The position numbers and the translations under genes are program-made. This document shows positions 27,903 to 36,271 of a DNA stretch of 64,000 bases, in pieces. How positions within the stretch are numbered: the stretch's first letter is position 1; each line of letters opens with the position of its first letter. The stretch is from Marinimicrococcus sp033875255 (lineage in GTDB: Bacteria > Pseudomonadota > Alphaproteobacteria > Geminicoccales > Geminicoccaceae). The stretch lies in the NCBI GenBank assembly GCA_033875255.1, contig JAWZSN010000008.1:118067-182066 (forward strand), read 5' to 3'. The notes beneath the pieces were generated by a model that did not search any database, was not told where the DNA came from, and worked only from the letters and a program-made list of their open reading frames with translations.

Positions 27903-28617
27903 GGCGGCTTTCGAGGTGATTCCGGTCATCGATCTCATGAACGGCCAGGTCGTGCACGCGCGCGCCGGCGATCGCGCCACCTACCGGCCGCTGGAAGGCT
28001 CGACCCTGTGCGCCAGTGCCGAGCCGCTCGAGGTGGTGCGCGGCCTGCTGCGTCTCCATCCGTTCCGTACCCTCTACATCGCCGATCTCGACGCCATCCA
28101 GAAGCGCGGCGATCACAAGCCTCTCATCCGTCGGCTGCGCACGGAGTTTCCCGCGCTCGATCTGTGGGTCGATGCCGGGTTTGCGGGCTTGTGCGACTGC
28201 CGCGCCTATCTGAAGGCCGGGCTGGGCGCGCTGGTGCTGGGCACCGAGAGCCAGAGCGGGCTCGCCACGGTGACGGCCTTGCGCGAGGAGCCGCAACTCG
28301 TGCTCTCCTTGGACTTTCGCGGCGAGCAGCTGCTCGGGCCGCGTGCCCTTTTCGATCAGGTCGAGCTCTGGCCCGGGCGGGTCATCGCCATGACGCTGGC
28401 GCGGGTGGGCGCGGGGCGCGGCCCGGACCGTGAGCGGCTGGCGCAGCTCAAGGCGGCGGGTGCCGGCCGGCGCATCTTCGCCGCGGGCGGGGTGCGCGAC
28501 GAGGCGGACCTGGCGGCTCTTGCCGCCGACGGCTGCGCCGGTGCCCTCATCGCCTCCTGCCTGCACTCAGGCCGAGTCGGAGCCGAGGCGCTGGAGCGGC
28601 TCGCCGGACCGGCCTGA
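27901..28617 (+). CDS. HisA/HisF-like TIM-barrel protein of the C1 cluster
   Basis: 238 residues. EVIPVIDLMNGQVVHARAGDR at the N-terminus is HisA-like (phosphoribosyl-formimino isomerase fold), with TLYIADLDAIQKRGDH near residue 55 and IFAAGGVRDEADLAAL near residue 195 for phosphate binding. No other histidine genes are nearby, and a HisA-like paralogue is a regular member of H4MPT/methanofuran clusters in methylotrophs, so a role in cofactor synthesis is more likely than histidine synthesis. The exact reaction is not known to me. Ends just before the fae terminator. Confidence 0.75.
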   Translation: MAAFEVIPVIDLMNGQVVHARAGDRATYRPLEGSTLCASAEPLEVVRGLLRLHPFRTLYIADLDAIQKRGDHKPLIRRLRTEFPALDLWVDAGFAGLCDCRAYLKAGLGALVLGTESQSGLATVTALREEPQLVLSLDFRGEQLLGPRALFDQVELWPGRVIAMTLARVGAGRGPDRERLAQLKAAGAGRRIFAAGGVRDEADLAALAADGCAGALIASCLHSGRVGAEALERLAGPA

Positions 28618-28625
28618 GTCGGTGC

Positions 28626-28656
28626 AAAAAAGAGAGCCCGCGCAAGGACGGGCTCT
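28626..28656 (-). terminator. Rho-independent terminator of fae (minus strand)
   Basis: AGAGCCCG (28633-28640) and CGGGCTCT (28649-28656) form a perfect 8-bp stem with an 8-base loop. On the minus strand the stem is followed by a run of six T (28631-28626). The hairpin sits between the convergent HisA-like and fae genes; only the minus strand has the U-tract. Confidence 0.85.
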
Positions 28657-28708
28657 GCAGGCTCGCGTGTGGTTTCTCGTGGCAATGGCTGCTTCAGGGA
28701 GGAGGGCG

Positions 28709-28858
28709 CTAGTCCTTCCTCAGCCCGAGCATCCGGAGCAGGGACATCCACCAGCCTGTGCTCTGTCGAGCCGACGGTCTCGCCGGAGCCGCCGAGGAGC
28801 GGGCTCCTCCGCCCGTCGCGGGCGCGGTTCCGGACGCAGGTGGCGCACCTGGTTCCTT
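28709..28858 (-). other. Open, in-frame extension beyond the fae stop codon
   Basis: After the TGA of fae (28861-28859) the same frame continues for 49 codons to a TAG at 28709: a Pro/Ala/Gly/Ser-rich linker ending in GWWMSLLRMLGLRKD. There is no start codon of its own before the late ATG. The third-position GC is lower than in neighbouring genes. It is either a remnant of a longer C-terminus, a readthrough product, or chance. See findings. Confidence 0.3.
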
Positions 28859-29368
28859 TCAATCAGCAGCGGCAAAGGGATGATGCGAGCTGTCCTTCTT
28901 CTCGACCACCGTGCGGATCTTCGGCTCGCCGCGCACAGCGCGTTCGATCGATAGTTTGGTGGCCTCGTAGTTGTACTGCTGAATCTTCTTGTCGTCCTGG
29001 GCTTCCCAGTGGATGAAGACACCCACGCACAGGAACAGATTGTCGGCCTCGGCCTCCGGGATGGTGCCGTTGGCGACGCAGTCCGCCACCGCCAGGGCTA
29101 CTGCGCGCTGCGCCGGCCCGAACATCTGCACAGCCTGGCGGGCATCCTTGATGGTCACCTTGTTGAACATGACCGTCGAGGGCTTGACCATCAGGTTCGG
29201 CTCAAGGACCGCCAGAAGGCCGTTCACGCCTTCCTTCTGGTTGGTGAGCGTCATCGCGAAGGCGGTCTCTGCGGCGCTGCCGCGGGGGCCGATGATGAGG
29301 TCGATATGGGCGACCTCGTTGCCGTCGCCCACCAGCGCCTCACCGACGAGCATCCGATCGATCGGCAT
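28859..29368 (-). CDS. fae: Formaldehyde-activating enzyme
   Basis: 169 residues, the normal length. Fae condenses formaldehyde with H4MPT to methylene-H4MPT, the entry step of the cytoplasmic detoxification/oxidation pathway. Highly conserved blocks: VGEALVGDGNEVAHIDLIIG (includes the catalytic histidine near residue 20), VMFNKVTIKDARQAVQMFGPAQ, and GVFIHWEAQDDKKIQQYNYEATKLSI; ends HHPFAAAD. GGGAGG lies five bases before ATG 29368. It has its own likely promoter and a strong terminator, as expected for a highly expressed gene. Confidence 0.95.
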   Translation of the reverse strand: MPIDRMLVGEALVGDGNEVAHIDLIIGPRGSAAETAFAMTLTNQKEGVNGLLAVLEPNLMVKPSTVMFNKVTIKDARQAVQMFGPAQRAVALAVADCVANGTIPEAEADNLFLCVGVFIHWEAQDDKKIQQYNYEATKLSIERAVRGEPKIRTVVEKKDSSHHPFAAAD

Positions 29369-29407
29369 GGTTGCCTCCCTATGCCCAATGCCTGACACAG
29401 TACCAGA

Positions 29408-29435
29408 TCAATACACGGATCGTCGGTTTCAGCAA
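29408..29435 (-). promoter_or_regulatory. Candidate promoter of fae
   Basis: Minus strand TTGCTG (29435-29430), 16-base spacer, TATTGA (29413-29408), about 40 bases before the ATG and directly after the stop of the CitG-like gene. Plausible but not tested by comparison. Confidence 0.35.
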
Positions 29436-29437
29436 TC

Positions 29438-30283
29438 TTACTGCGTGGAGAGTGTAATGAGGCGGGCGGCGAACAGCGTCGCCACGGTGAGATCGGCGCT
29501 GGTGCCCGGGTTGATACCCTGGGTTTTGAGGGCCGCGTCGAGCTGCAGCAGTGCGCCGGCCGTGCGCCCCTCGGCCGGCGCAGCACGCAGCAGCGTCTCC
29601 ACCAGCCGCGCCCGCGCCTGCACGCCGCGCGCCACCTCCAGGCCCTGCTTGCGCACGACATGGGTGTCGGGCCGGGCGGCGAGGAAGCGCAGATAGAGGG
29701 CGGTTGTGCGCCAGGCCGGCGGGTGGCCGCGCCGCTGCGCCGCGGCGAGGGCCTCCATGCCGGTCTCGAAGATGTCGGCCAGCCCGTTGGCATAGTTCCA
29801 GGCGATGCGGTCGCGCCCGGCAGCCAGCGCCATGGCCTCGGCCAGCGTCACTCGCGGCTCCTCGCGCACGTCGTGCTGCGCGCTGGCGCCGAGGCCGCCG
29901 GGTGAGGCCAGGCGGATGGCGGCGAAGGCCTGGCGCGCGTCCTCCACTGTCAGCCCGCGTAGCACCTCGCAGGCCGTCTCGCGCAAAGGACCGCCGCGCA
30001 GGGCCGCCTCGACGAGCGGTGCGCACAGGAGGAGGATTCCCAGATTGGTGTTCTTGCCGACCGCCTCGCGCGTCGCCGTCACCGCCCGCAGCAGCCGCTC
30101 GCCCACCCCGCTCGCCGATTGCACGAGCGCTGGCGCAGCGACTGTCGCGCTGGTCAGGAAGTCGTCAACCGTCATGCCGTGCCCGGCCTGGTGGATATGC
30201 ACATTGCCGGGCTTGAGGGCGGCCAGCTCGGCGCGGCAGGCGGCCTCGAACGCGGCGGCGATGGCTCCCGCGCGGCTGCTCAC
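29438..30283 (-). CDS. CitG/MdcB-like (triphosphoribosyl-dephospho-CoA synthase family) protein of the C1 cluster
   Basis: 281 residues from GTG 30283, which overlaps the stop of the ATP-grasp gene (GTGA). LAALKPGNVHIHQAGHGMTVDDFL near residue 20 matches the PGNV block of the CitG family; GKNTNLGILLLCAPL near residue 75 and LKTQGINPGTSADLTVATLF at the C-terminus complete the pattern. CitG makes a CoA-like prosthetic group from dephospho-CoA and ATP; the homologue in methylotroph H4MPT clusters probably performs a similar phosphoribosyl transfer during cofactor assembly (inference). Last gene of the mtdB-ATP-grasp-mch series. Confidence 0.8.
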   Translation of the reverse strand: MSSRAGAIAAAFEAACRAELAALKPGNVHIHQAGHGMTVDDFLTSATVAAPALVQSASGVGERLLRAVTATREAVGKNTNLGILLLCAPLVEAALRGGPLRETACEVLRGLTVEDARQAFAAIRLASPGGLGASAQHDVREEPRVTLAEAMALAAGRDRIAWNYANGLADIFETGMEALAAAQRRGHPPAWRTTALYLRFLAARPDTHVVRKQGLEVARGVQARARLVETLLRAAPAEGRTAGALLQLDAALKTQGINPGTSADLTVATLFAARLITLSTQ

Positions 30284-31176
30284 GCGGCGGCCGCCGGCCG
30301 CCCGAGGCCGGCGAGCAGGCGGTCGGCGAGCCGGCCTGCGATGTCGAAGCCGGTCACCGACTGAAGGCCCTGCCAGGCCGGCATGCTGTTGACCTCGAGC
30401 ACCTGGAGGCGCCCCTCGCGGTCGCGCATCAGGTCGACCCCGGCATAGGCGGCGCCCACCGCCGCGGCGGCCGCCACCGCCGTCTCCCCCAGCTCGCCAC
30501 CAGCCTCGTGCGGCTCGGGCCGGGCGCCCTGGCGGATGTTGGTGATCCAGCCTTTCCCGTGCCGCACCATGGCGGCCACCGGCTCGCCCTCGGCCACCAG
30601 CACGCGCCAGTCGTGCCAGCCTGCCTCCCCGCCGATGAAGCGCTGCAGGTGATAGACGCCGGCCACGGCCTCGGCAGGCGGCAGGTCGGCGGCGCTGCGA
30701 ACGAGGCGAAGGCCCTTGCCCTGGTTGCCGAAGAGCGGCTTGAGGACGAGAGCGTGGCCTGTCGCCTGCGCCTCCTCGGCCAGAAGCCGCGCCGCCTCCT
30801 CCGTCTCGACCGTCCAGGCGGGTGGGCTCGGGACGCCGGCGCGGGCCAGGTGAAAGCCCGTGGCCGACTTGTCGACGCAGCGCTCGATGGCCGCCGCCTC
30901 GTTGGCGATCCGCACGCCCAGGGCTGCCAGCGCATGCAGCACGCCCAGCCGCAGCGTCACCTGCTCGAAGCTGCCCGGCGGCATCGCCCGCACCACGACC
31001 AGGCGCGGCAGGGCCTGCAGCGCCCCGAGTCGCACGCCGCCCGGCCCGTCGGCGGCAAGGCCGCACGACTCGAAGGCGAGACGTGCCGCGCGCATCCCGC
31101 GGCAGGCGAAGGCCGCCTCCAGGCGCTTCCAGTGCCAGCCACCTCCGCCTAACACCACAAGCTCGGCCTCGCTCAC
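30280..31176 (-). CDS. ATP-grasp ligase (RimK-like) between mch and the CitG-like gene
   Basis: 298 residues. The start is taken as GTG 31176, overlapping the mch stop in GTGA; the open frame upstream inside mch is not conserved sequence. Core motifs: KSATGFHLARAGVPSPPAW near residue 110, ALVLKPLFGNQGKGLRLV near residue 145, HLQRFIGGEAGWHDWRVLV near residue 180, and LQVLEVNSMPAWQGLQSV near residue 265 (metal ligands E and N). RimK-type enzymes add amino acids such as glutamate; here a role in building the H4MPT or methanofuran side chain is likely by context. Confidence 0.78.
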   Translation of the reverse strand: MSEAELVVLGGGGWHWKRLEAAFACRGMRAARLAFESCGLAADGPGGVRLGALQALPRLVVVRAMPPGSFEQVTLRLGVLHALAALGVRIANEAAAIERCVDKSATGFHLARAGVPSPPAWTVETEEAARLLAEEAQATGHALVLKPLFGNQGKGLRLVRSAADLPPAEAVAGVYHLQRFIGGEAGWHDWRVLVAEGEPVAAMVRHGKGWITNIRQGARPEPHEAGGELGETAVAAAAAVGAAYAGVDLMRDREGRLQVLEVNSMPAWQGLQSVTGFDIAGRLADRLLAGLGRPAAAA

Positions 31177-32177
31177 TGTGGAAAGCCGAAGGAGCGCGCG
31201 AGGAGCTCTGGCGAGCGCCCGCCCTGCGCGAAGGTCCGCCCGGTCTCCAGCGCGGTCACCAGCACCCGCGCCGGGCTGAACAGCATCGGGTCGATCTTGT
31301 AGAAGTCGGCCTCGACCTCCTTGAAGATCTCGGCAAAGGGCCTGCCATAGTCGGAGGAGGCGGAGCTCGGCAGGCTTGCCGCCAGCCGCTCGGCCTCGCT
31401 CTCGGAGCCGTTGACGAAGAGCTGCACCTCGCCGCCGAACAGCACCGCATCGTTGGTGCGTCCCATGGCGGTGATGAAATGCGGCGAGGGCGGCGGCAGC
31501 GGAGCCCGACCCATCCCGTCCACGACATGCTCGAGCGGGAAGCCCAGAACGTGGCACTTGTGGAGTGCCACCTCGAGCACCCGGCTGACGATCTGCACCG
31601 TCCCGGCGAGGCTGCTGGTGGGGGTGAGCACGAAGGTCAGCGCCGAGGCCGGCAAACCGCAGTCTCGCGCGACCTGCTCGATGAGCCCCACCGGCGGCAG
31701 CCTGTCTGTCTCCAGCACGAAACAGGCAGTGCCGGCAGCGTCGCGGTAGCCGATCTCGGCGAAGATCTCCTCCTTGGCGGCCCGCGCCCGCCCCGGCCCA
31801 GAGGCCATGGCGAAATAGGCGTCATCGCCCTTGCCGTGCTCCAGGCTCCAGCCGGCATACTGGCTGGCCAGGCAGGCCAGCACGGGGCTTGGCGAGCGCA
31901 CGCAGACCTCAAAGGGTGCCGTTTCCATGCCGCCGCCGGTGATGCTCACCGTTCCGACGCCGCCCAGACAGATCTCGGCGATCCGCCGTCCGGCCTCGAG
32001 ACAGCCTGACACCGCAATACCGGCATCGACGATGGTGGCACCGGCCGGGCTTCGGCTGACCGCCAGCCGCAGCATGTGGGCATCCTCGACCAGTCTGCCG
32101 ACCAGCGGCAGGGCGAGCCTGCCGATGCTGGGCCAGCTTCCGGTGTCCATCGCATGCCCGGGTGCGTCGTCGCTCAT
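31173..32177 (-). CDS. mch: Methenyltetrahydromethanopterin cyclohydrolase
   Basis: 334 residues. Mch converts methenyl-H4MPT to formyl-H4MPT in formaldehyde oxidation. Family blocks: LAVSRSPAGATIVDAGI near residue 40, GGVGTVSITGG near residue 72, SPVLACLASQYAGWSL near residue 97, MASGPGRARAAKEE near residue 124, and FGGEVQLFVNG near residue 245. GGGGAGG precedes ATG 32177 by a few bases. Its stop is shared with the GTG of the downstream ATP-grasp gene. Confidence 0.94.
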   Translation of the reverse strand: MSDDAPGHAMDTGSWPSIGRLALPLVGRLVEDAHMLRLAVSRSPAGATIVDAGIAVSGCLEAGRRIAEICLGGVGTVSITGGGMETAPFEVCVRSPSPVLACLASQYAGWSLEHGKGDDAYFAMASGPGRARAAKEEIFAEIGYRDAAGTACFVLETDRLPPVGLIEQVARDCGLPASALTFVLTPTSSLAGTVQIVSRVLEVALHKCHVLGFPLEHVVDGMGRAPLPPPSPHFITAMGRTNDAVLFGGEVQLFVNGSESEAERLAASLPSSASSDYGRPFAEIFKEVEADFYKIDPMLFSPARVLVTALETGRTFAQGGRSPELLARSFGFPQ

Positions 32178-32216
32178 CTATCCGGCCTCCCCTCGCAAGC
32201 TCGCACGACACCCACT

Positions 32217-33368
32217 CTAGCGCGCCCCGAGCGCCTGCGGCAGCGCCTCGGTGGCGGGAAGGCCCCGGAGGGTGGCGAGCAGCAGGCGCCGCCGGCGGGT
32301 CACGGCTGCCCGCGCAGCAGCGGCATCCGGCCCGCTCGCGCGAACGGTACAAAGCGGCGCCCCGGCCGGAACCGCGGCTGGCGGGGGCGTCCGGTCGCCC
32401 GCCCAGCCGGGCCAGGCGAGGCCGGCCGGCAGCAGCAGCGGTCGGCGCGCGTAGACCACCAGTGTCGCCGCCGCCATGGCAGGCTCCGGCAGCGGCGGCA
32501 CCGGCTGGCCGCGGCATGCGGCGACATGCAGACCCAGCAGTGGCACGCCATACGCCAGCTCCAGCGCCTCGAGCGCTGCCCCGGGGCGGGGATTGATCTC
32601 GAGCAGGTGGAAGTCGCCATCCGCCATCACCAGAAAGTCGGCACTCACGAGGCCCTTCAGGGCGAAGGCACCGGCCACGGCCAGCGCTGCCGCCGCCATC
32701 GCCTTGCGTGCGCCCTCCGGCAGGACTGCCGGGGCGGCAGCGCCCGCAAACCGGGACCCGTCGGCTCGCGACGGGTCGTGCCACTGCTCGCTGAACGTGA
32801 GGCAGCGCGATGCCACTCCCATGGCGAGCAGCGCAGAGACCGGGCGGCCGGGGACCAGACGCTGTAGATAGCGCTCGGCCGCCAGGCGCTGACCCGGCAC
32901 GAAGGCCCGCACATGGCCGCCGCCTGCCCCGCCCCGCCGCTTTGTCAACCAGGCGCCCCGATCCGCCGGTGGCGCGAGCCGTATCTCCGGGTGCGGTACA
33001 CCGAGACGCCGGCACATGTCGGCGAACAGCAGCGGGTCCTTGACCTGCTCCACCGTTTCAGGGGAGCAGCCCAGAAGCTCCCGGCCCCCGGCCAGCTCGC
33101 GCAGCAGGCATGTGTGCCGCTCGAAGCCCGAGCCCCAGACCAGCGGCATCGGCGGCGGAGCGACGGCAGCGGCGGCGGCCAGTAGGGCTGCCGGCTCGAA
33201 GCGCCAGTCAGACTCGAGCGGGATGCGGCGCCAGGCCAGGGCGGCTTCTCGGGTGTCGAGATCGCCGAAGGCGTCGAGCACGACCGGAACGAGGCCGGCC
33301 GCCCGTGCCGAGACGGCGAGCGCCCGGCCGGACAGGCCGACAATGAGAATGGGCTCAGGCGGCGGCAT
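32217..33368 (-). CDS. ATP-grasp protein between mtdB and mch
   Basis: 383 residues from ATG 33368, overlapping the mtdB end by 14 bases. The N-terminus ILIVGLSGRALAVSARAAGLVPVVLDAFGD is a Rossmann-like pre-ATP-grasp domain. GAWLTKRRGGAGGGHVRAF near residue 135 and FHLLEINPRPGAALEAL near residue 260 are the ATP- and metal-binding blocks. This type of protein, in exactly this position next to mch, is a standard member of methylotroph H4MPT clusters and is thought to take part in cofactor synthesis. Substrate unknown. The C-terminal 100 residues are Ala/Pro/Arg-rich. Confidence 0.8.
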   Translation of the reverse strand: MPPPEPILIVGLSGRALAVSARAAGLVPVVLDAFGDLDTREAALAWRRIPLESDWRFEPAALLAAAAAVAPPPMPLVWGSGFERHTCLLRELAGGRELLGCSPETVEQVKDPLLFADMCRRLGVPHPEIRLAPPADRGAWLTKRRGGAGGGHVRAFVPGQRLAAERYLQRLVPGRPVSALLAMGVASRCLTFSEQWHDPSRADGSRFAGAAAPAVLPEGARKAMAAAALAVAGAFALKGLVSADFLVMADGDFHLLEINPRPGAALEALELAYGVPLLGLHVAACRGQPVPPLPEPAMAAATLVVYARRPLLLPAGLAWPGWAGDRTPPPAAVPAGAPLCTVRASGPDAAAARAAVTRRRRLLLATLRGLPATEALPQALGAR

Positions 33369-34257
33369 GCCGGCGGGCCACCTCGAACGCCTCGTCGAGA
33401 CCCACATGGCGGCGCGGGCTGGCGTCGGTCATGCCGGCCAGAAGCTCGTGCTCGGTCTTGAACTTGATGTTGCCGACGGCGAGCGCGCCTAGTCCCAGCA
33501 CCTCGCCGCCCTCCACTGGCTTCCCGTCGTCGAATGCGTCCACGCCCTCGAGCCCGGCCGGCGGCACGGCATTGACGTCGAGCGCCACCAACAGCCCACC
33601 GGCACGGACAAGCTGCTCGCGCGAGAGGATCTGCAGGCCGGCCCGGCCGGCCGCCAGCACCACCTCCACCCGGCCCAGGATTTCCTCCTTCTTTGCGTCG
33701 TCGCTGCCGTCGGCGGGACGCATGGCGACGCCGAAGCGCTTCTCGAAGCTCTCGCAACGGCTCGCTACGCGCTCCACCCCGTCATGACCGACCAGCATCA
33801 CCTGCGCCCCCGCCCGCGCCGCTATCAGGCCGGCTGCGCCGCCCACCGGGCCGGTGGCGCCGAAAACGCCGATCCGCACGCCGGCGAGATCCCGGCCGAG
33901 CTTTTTCAGATGCTTCTCCGTGACGGCGATCATGCCGGCGGCGGTGGTGAAGGCGCCCGATGGATCGGCCATGGCGGAGATCTCGAAATGAGGCGGGATC
34001 ATCGCCTGTCTGGCCGTCTCCAGCATGTCCAGGGCCACGAGCGGATCGCGGCCGCCTATCAGGATGGCGGTGTGGCGTCCGTCCTCGGGAGCACGGCTGA
34101 AGATCGCGTCCTGGACGAGACCGGTCAGCTCCTTGTCCTCGACATGAGCGTAAGGCACCACCACGTCGAAGCCGGCATCGACCGCCATGTTGACGTCGAA
34201 CGGGCTGACATTCTTGAGCGGGGTCACGAAGTGCAGGATCGAGCGTCTATCGGGCAT
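33355..34257 (-). CDS. mtdB: Methylene-tetrahydromethanopterin dehydrogenase (MtdB type)
   Basis: 300 residues. Oxidises methylene-H4MPT to methenyl-H4MPT with NAD(P). Seen: ILHFVTPLKNVSPFDVNMAVDAGFD at the N-terminus (family block), ILIGGRDPLVALDML near residue 66, GVRIGVFGATGPVGGAAG near residue 125 (nucleotide-binding loop), and VGNIKFKTEHELL near residue 260. MtdA and MtdB share these motifs; location directly beside mch with no methylene-H4F genes nearby favours MtdB. Confidence 0.9.
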   Translation of the reverse strand: MPDRRSILHFVTPLKNVSPFDVNMAVDAGFDVVVPYAHVEDKELTGLVQDAIFSRAPEDGRHTAILIGGRDPLVALDMLETARQAMIPPHFEISAMADPSGAFTTAAGMIAVTEKHLKKLGRDLAGVRIGVFGATGPVGGAAGLIAARAGAQVMLVGHDGVERVASRCESFEKRFGVAMRPADGSDDAKKEEILGRVEVVLAAGRAGLQILSREQLVRAGGLLVALDVNAVPPAGLEGVDAFDDGKPVEGGEVLGLGALAVGNIKFKTEHELLAGMTDASPRRHVGLDEAFEVARRHAAA

Positions 34258-34323
34258 TGCGGCCTCCCATCGGCACCATAGGAGTGATGCACGGCCGCCG
34301 CCTGTTGTGAAGACCGTGCGGCC

Positions 34324-35277
34324 TCAGGCCTCCAGGGCCACCAGGGCGGGGCGGTTGCGGGCGGCGGCCACCTCGATGCGGAGCTGCTCGAAGCGGCGCC
34401 GCGCTTGCCGTGCGAGGGCATCGGCCTGGTCGGGGTTGCCGACGAGCGCGAAGCCTGTCGGTCCCCAGCTGCTCTGGCCGACCCCGGCCAGGCCTTGCGT
34501 CTCGCACCAGGCCAGCACCTCGGCGACCCGGCTGCTGGTGAAGCGGCCACCTTGGGCAGGCGCGAAATGATCGCCCACCGACCGCTGGATCTCGCCCAGC
34601 GCCCGGCCGGCCGCCTCGAGATCGGCTTCGGCGACGGCCGGCAGAAGCTGCATCAGGGCAATCCGGCACAAGCGCGCCGCCTCCTGCTCGGGGAAGCGGG
34701 CAAGCGTCGCGAATGCCTCCGCCTCGGCCGAGCCGGAAAGCCCTTCGCGGTTATCATCGAGGACGAGAATCATCCTCCAAGAATCTGGAAAAGCGAGGCG
34801 AGCGATCATTGGCGGCGGCACTTCCGACGCGCCCTTGCCGCCGTCGAGGAGGAACCCGCCGGCGGCGAACGTGCCCACCCCGATGCCTGATCGCGCACCC
34901 CGTTCGAGGAGAAGCGCAATCGCTGCGGCATCCACCGGCCGACCGTGCAGGGTCGCGATCGCCGCTCCCACGGCGAGGCCGAGCTGCGTTCCCGAGCCGA
35001 GCCCGGCATGGCGCGGGATCACCTCGTCGATCTCGATTCCGGCCGGCGGCAGGCCCCAGGCGTCGCACACGAGGTCGCGGGCGCGGCGCGCGCGTTCCGC
35101 ATCGGGTCCGGTCACCGTGCTGGCGTCAGAGCGGGCGAGCAGACGCGTGCCCAGTCCTTCCAGCGCCAGGCCGATGCTGCCGAAGCGTCGGCCGAGCCCG
35201 CCATGCATGTCGAGGAAGCCCAGATGCAGCCGTGCAGGCGCCAGAACGCGCACACGCGGCGCTTGCGACTCAGGCAC
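34324..35277 (-). CDS. Beta-ribofuranosylaminobenzene 5'-phosphate synthase (RFAP synthase)
   Basis: 317 residues of the GHMP-like fold. RFAP synthase makes the first committed H4MPT intermediate from an aminobenzoate and phosphoribosyl pyrophosphate. Blocks: VRVLAPARLHLGFLDMHGGLGRRFGSIGLAL at the N-terminus, IPRHAGLGSGTQLGLAVGAAI near residue 87 (glycine-rich loop), RGARSGIGVGTFAAGGFLLDGG near residue 127, and VGQSSWGPTGFALV near residue 265. It is the first gene of the minus-strand mtdB-mch series, and its product would feed the DHPS-like enzyme at 5260. Confidence 0.9.
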   Translation of the reverse strand: MPESQAPRVRVLAPARLHLGFLDMHGGLGRRFGSIGLALEGLGTRLLARSDASTVTGPDAERARRARDLVCDAWGLPPAGIEIDEVIPRHAGLGSGTQLGLAVGAAIATLHGRPVDAAAIALLLERGARSGIGVGTFAAGGFLLDGGKGASEVPPPMIARLAFPDSWRMILVLDDNREGLSGSAEAEAFATLARFPEQEAARLCRIALMQLLPAVAEADLEAAGRALGEIQRSVGDHFAPAQGGRFTSSRVAEVLAWCETQGLAGVGQSSWGPTGFALVGNPDQADALARQARRRFEQLRIEVAAARNRPALVALEA

Positions 35278-35356
35278 TCCTCACCTCCCTCTGCCCCTAT
35301 CCTGTGGATGGGCGGGGAGGGCCTTGCCGTCAAGTCGATCGGCGTCCGGCGGCGGC

Positions 35357-36271
35357 TCAGCCGCGTGCCGCCTCCGTGCGCGCCTCGCGGGCGCGGATGG
35401 CCTCCTCCCAGGCGATCAGCGCCTCGGCGCGCTGGACGATGGGCACGTCGATCATCCGCCCGTCGACGCTGACCGAGCCGCGCCCCTCGGCTTTGGCGAG
35501 ATCGTAGGCGTCGATGATTTTGCGCGCATGCGCCAGCTCTTGCGCCGGCGGGCGGAACTCCTCGTTCAGAACGGCCACCTGGTTGGGATGGATGCACGAG
35601 GCTCCGCGGAAGCCCAGCGTGCGGGAGCGGCGGACAATGGCGCGAAAGCCCTCGATGTCGGCGAAGCCGGCGATCGAGCCCACGAAGCCCATGGGCAGGA
35701 GGCTGGCCGCGGTGGCGGCGAAGATCATCGCCTGCTTGGGCATCAAGAGCCCCTCAGGCTCCGGCGCCATGCCGACGGAGGTGGCGAAATCCTCGCCGCC
35801 CAGGGTCATGGCGACGATGCGCGGATCCGCTTTCGCGATCTCCGCCATGCGGAAGAAGGCGTCGCCCGTCTCGACCATGACGATAAAGCGCGTGTGGCCC
35901 TCGGGCAGGCCGCTTCTGGCCTCGATCTCCGAGGCGTGCTCGGCCAGGAGCTGGACATGCTCGGCGCTTTGCACCTTGGGCAGGGCCAGCGCCGTCACAC
36001 GCTCGCAGATGCTCGCCTCCATGTCGCGCACGGCCATGGAGAGCGGCCGGTTGATGCGCACCACCACGTCGGCGCCGCCGCGCGCCACCCGCTCGGCCAC
36101 CTCGGGAACGAGCCGGCGGGCGGCGTCCTTCTCGCTCTCCGGCACGCTGTCCTCGAGGTCGAGCTGGATCCCGTCGGCGCCGCGCAGATGCGCCTTCTCG
36201 ACGAACCGCTCGACGTTCACCGGAACGAACAGCAGCGAGCGCCACAAGGGCAGGGTCTTCTTCGTGCTCAT
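35357..36271 (-). CDS. HpcH/HpaI (citrate lyase beta-like) CoA lyase
   Basis: 304 residues from ATG 36271 (ATGA overlap with the CoA-transferase stop). SLLFVPVNVERFVEKAHLRGADGIQLDLEDSVPESEK is the diagnostic N-terminus of malyl/citramalyl/citryl-CoA lyases; VVRINRP near residue 70, IVMVETGDAFF near residue 130 (metal-ligand E), GGEDFATSVG near residue 157 (D ligand) and CIHPNQVAVLNEEF near residue 225 complete it. Cotranscribed with the class III CoA-transferase, it probably cleaves the CoA thioester that enzyme makes. Malyl-CoA lyase of the serine cycle is possible but the transferase link argues for citramalyl-type or similar acids. Confidence 0.82.
   Translation of the reverse strand: MSTKKTLPLWRSLLFVPVNVERFVEKAHLRGADGIQLDLEDSVPESEKDAARRLVPEVAERVARGGADVVVRINRPLSMAVRDMEASICERVTALALPKVQSAEHVQLLAEHASEIEARSGLPEGHTRFIVMVETGDAFFRMAEIAKADPRIVAMTLGGEDFATSVGMAPEPEGLLMPKQAMIFAATAASLLPMGFVGSIAGFADIEGFRAIVRRSRTLGFRGASCIHPNQVAVLNEEFRPPAQELAHARKIIDAYDLAKAEGRGSVSVDGRMIDVPIVQRAEALIAWEEAIRAREARTEAARG

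Noticed and set aside
28859..28861. Selenocysteine or deliberate recoding of the fae TGA.
   Set aside because: Fae has its normal length and ending at this TGA, no selenocysteine element is apparent, and an open frame of 49 codons is common at this GC content. Kept only as a modest readthrough observation.
29408..29435. fae sharing the receptor-gene promoter motif (ATTGCTnAAACC).
   Set aside because: The -35 side looks alike, but no CATAA box lies 18 bases on, so the similarity may be chance.
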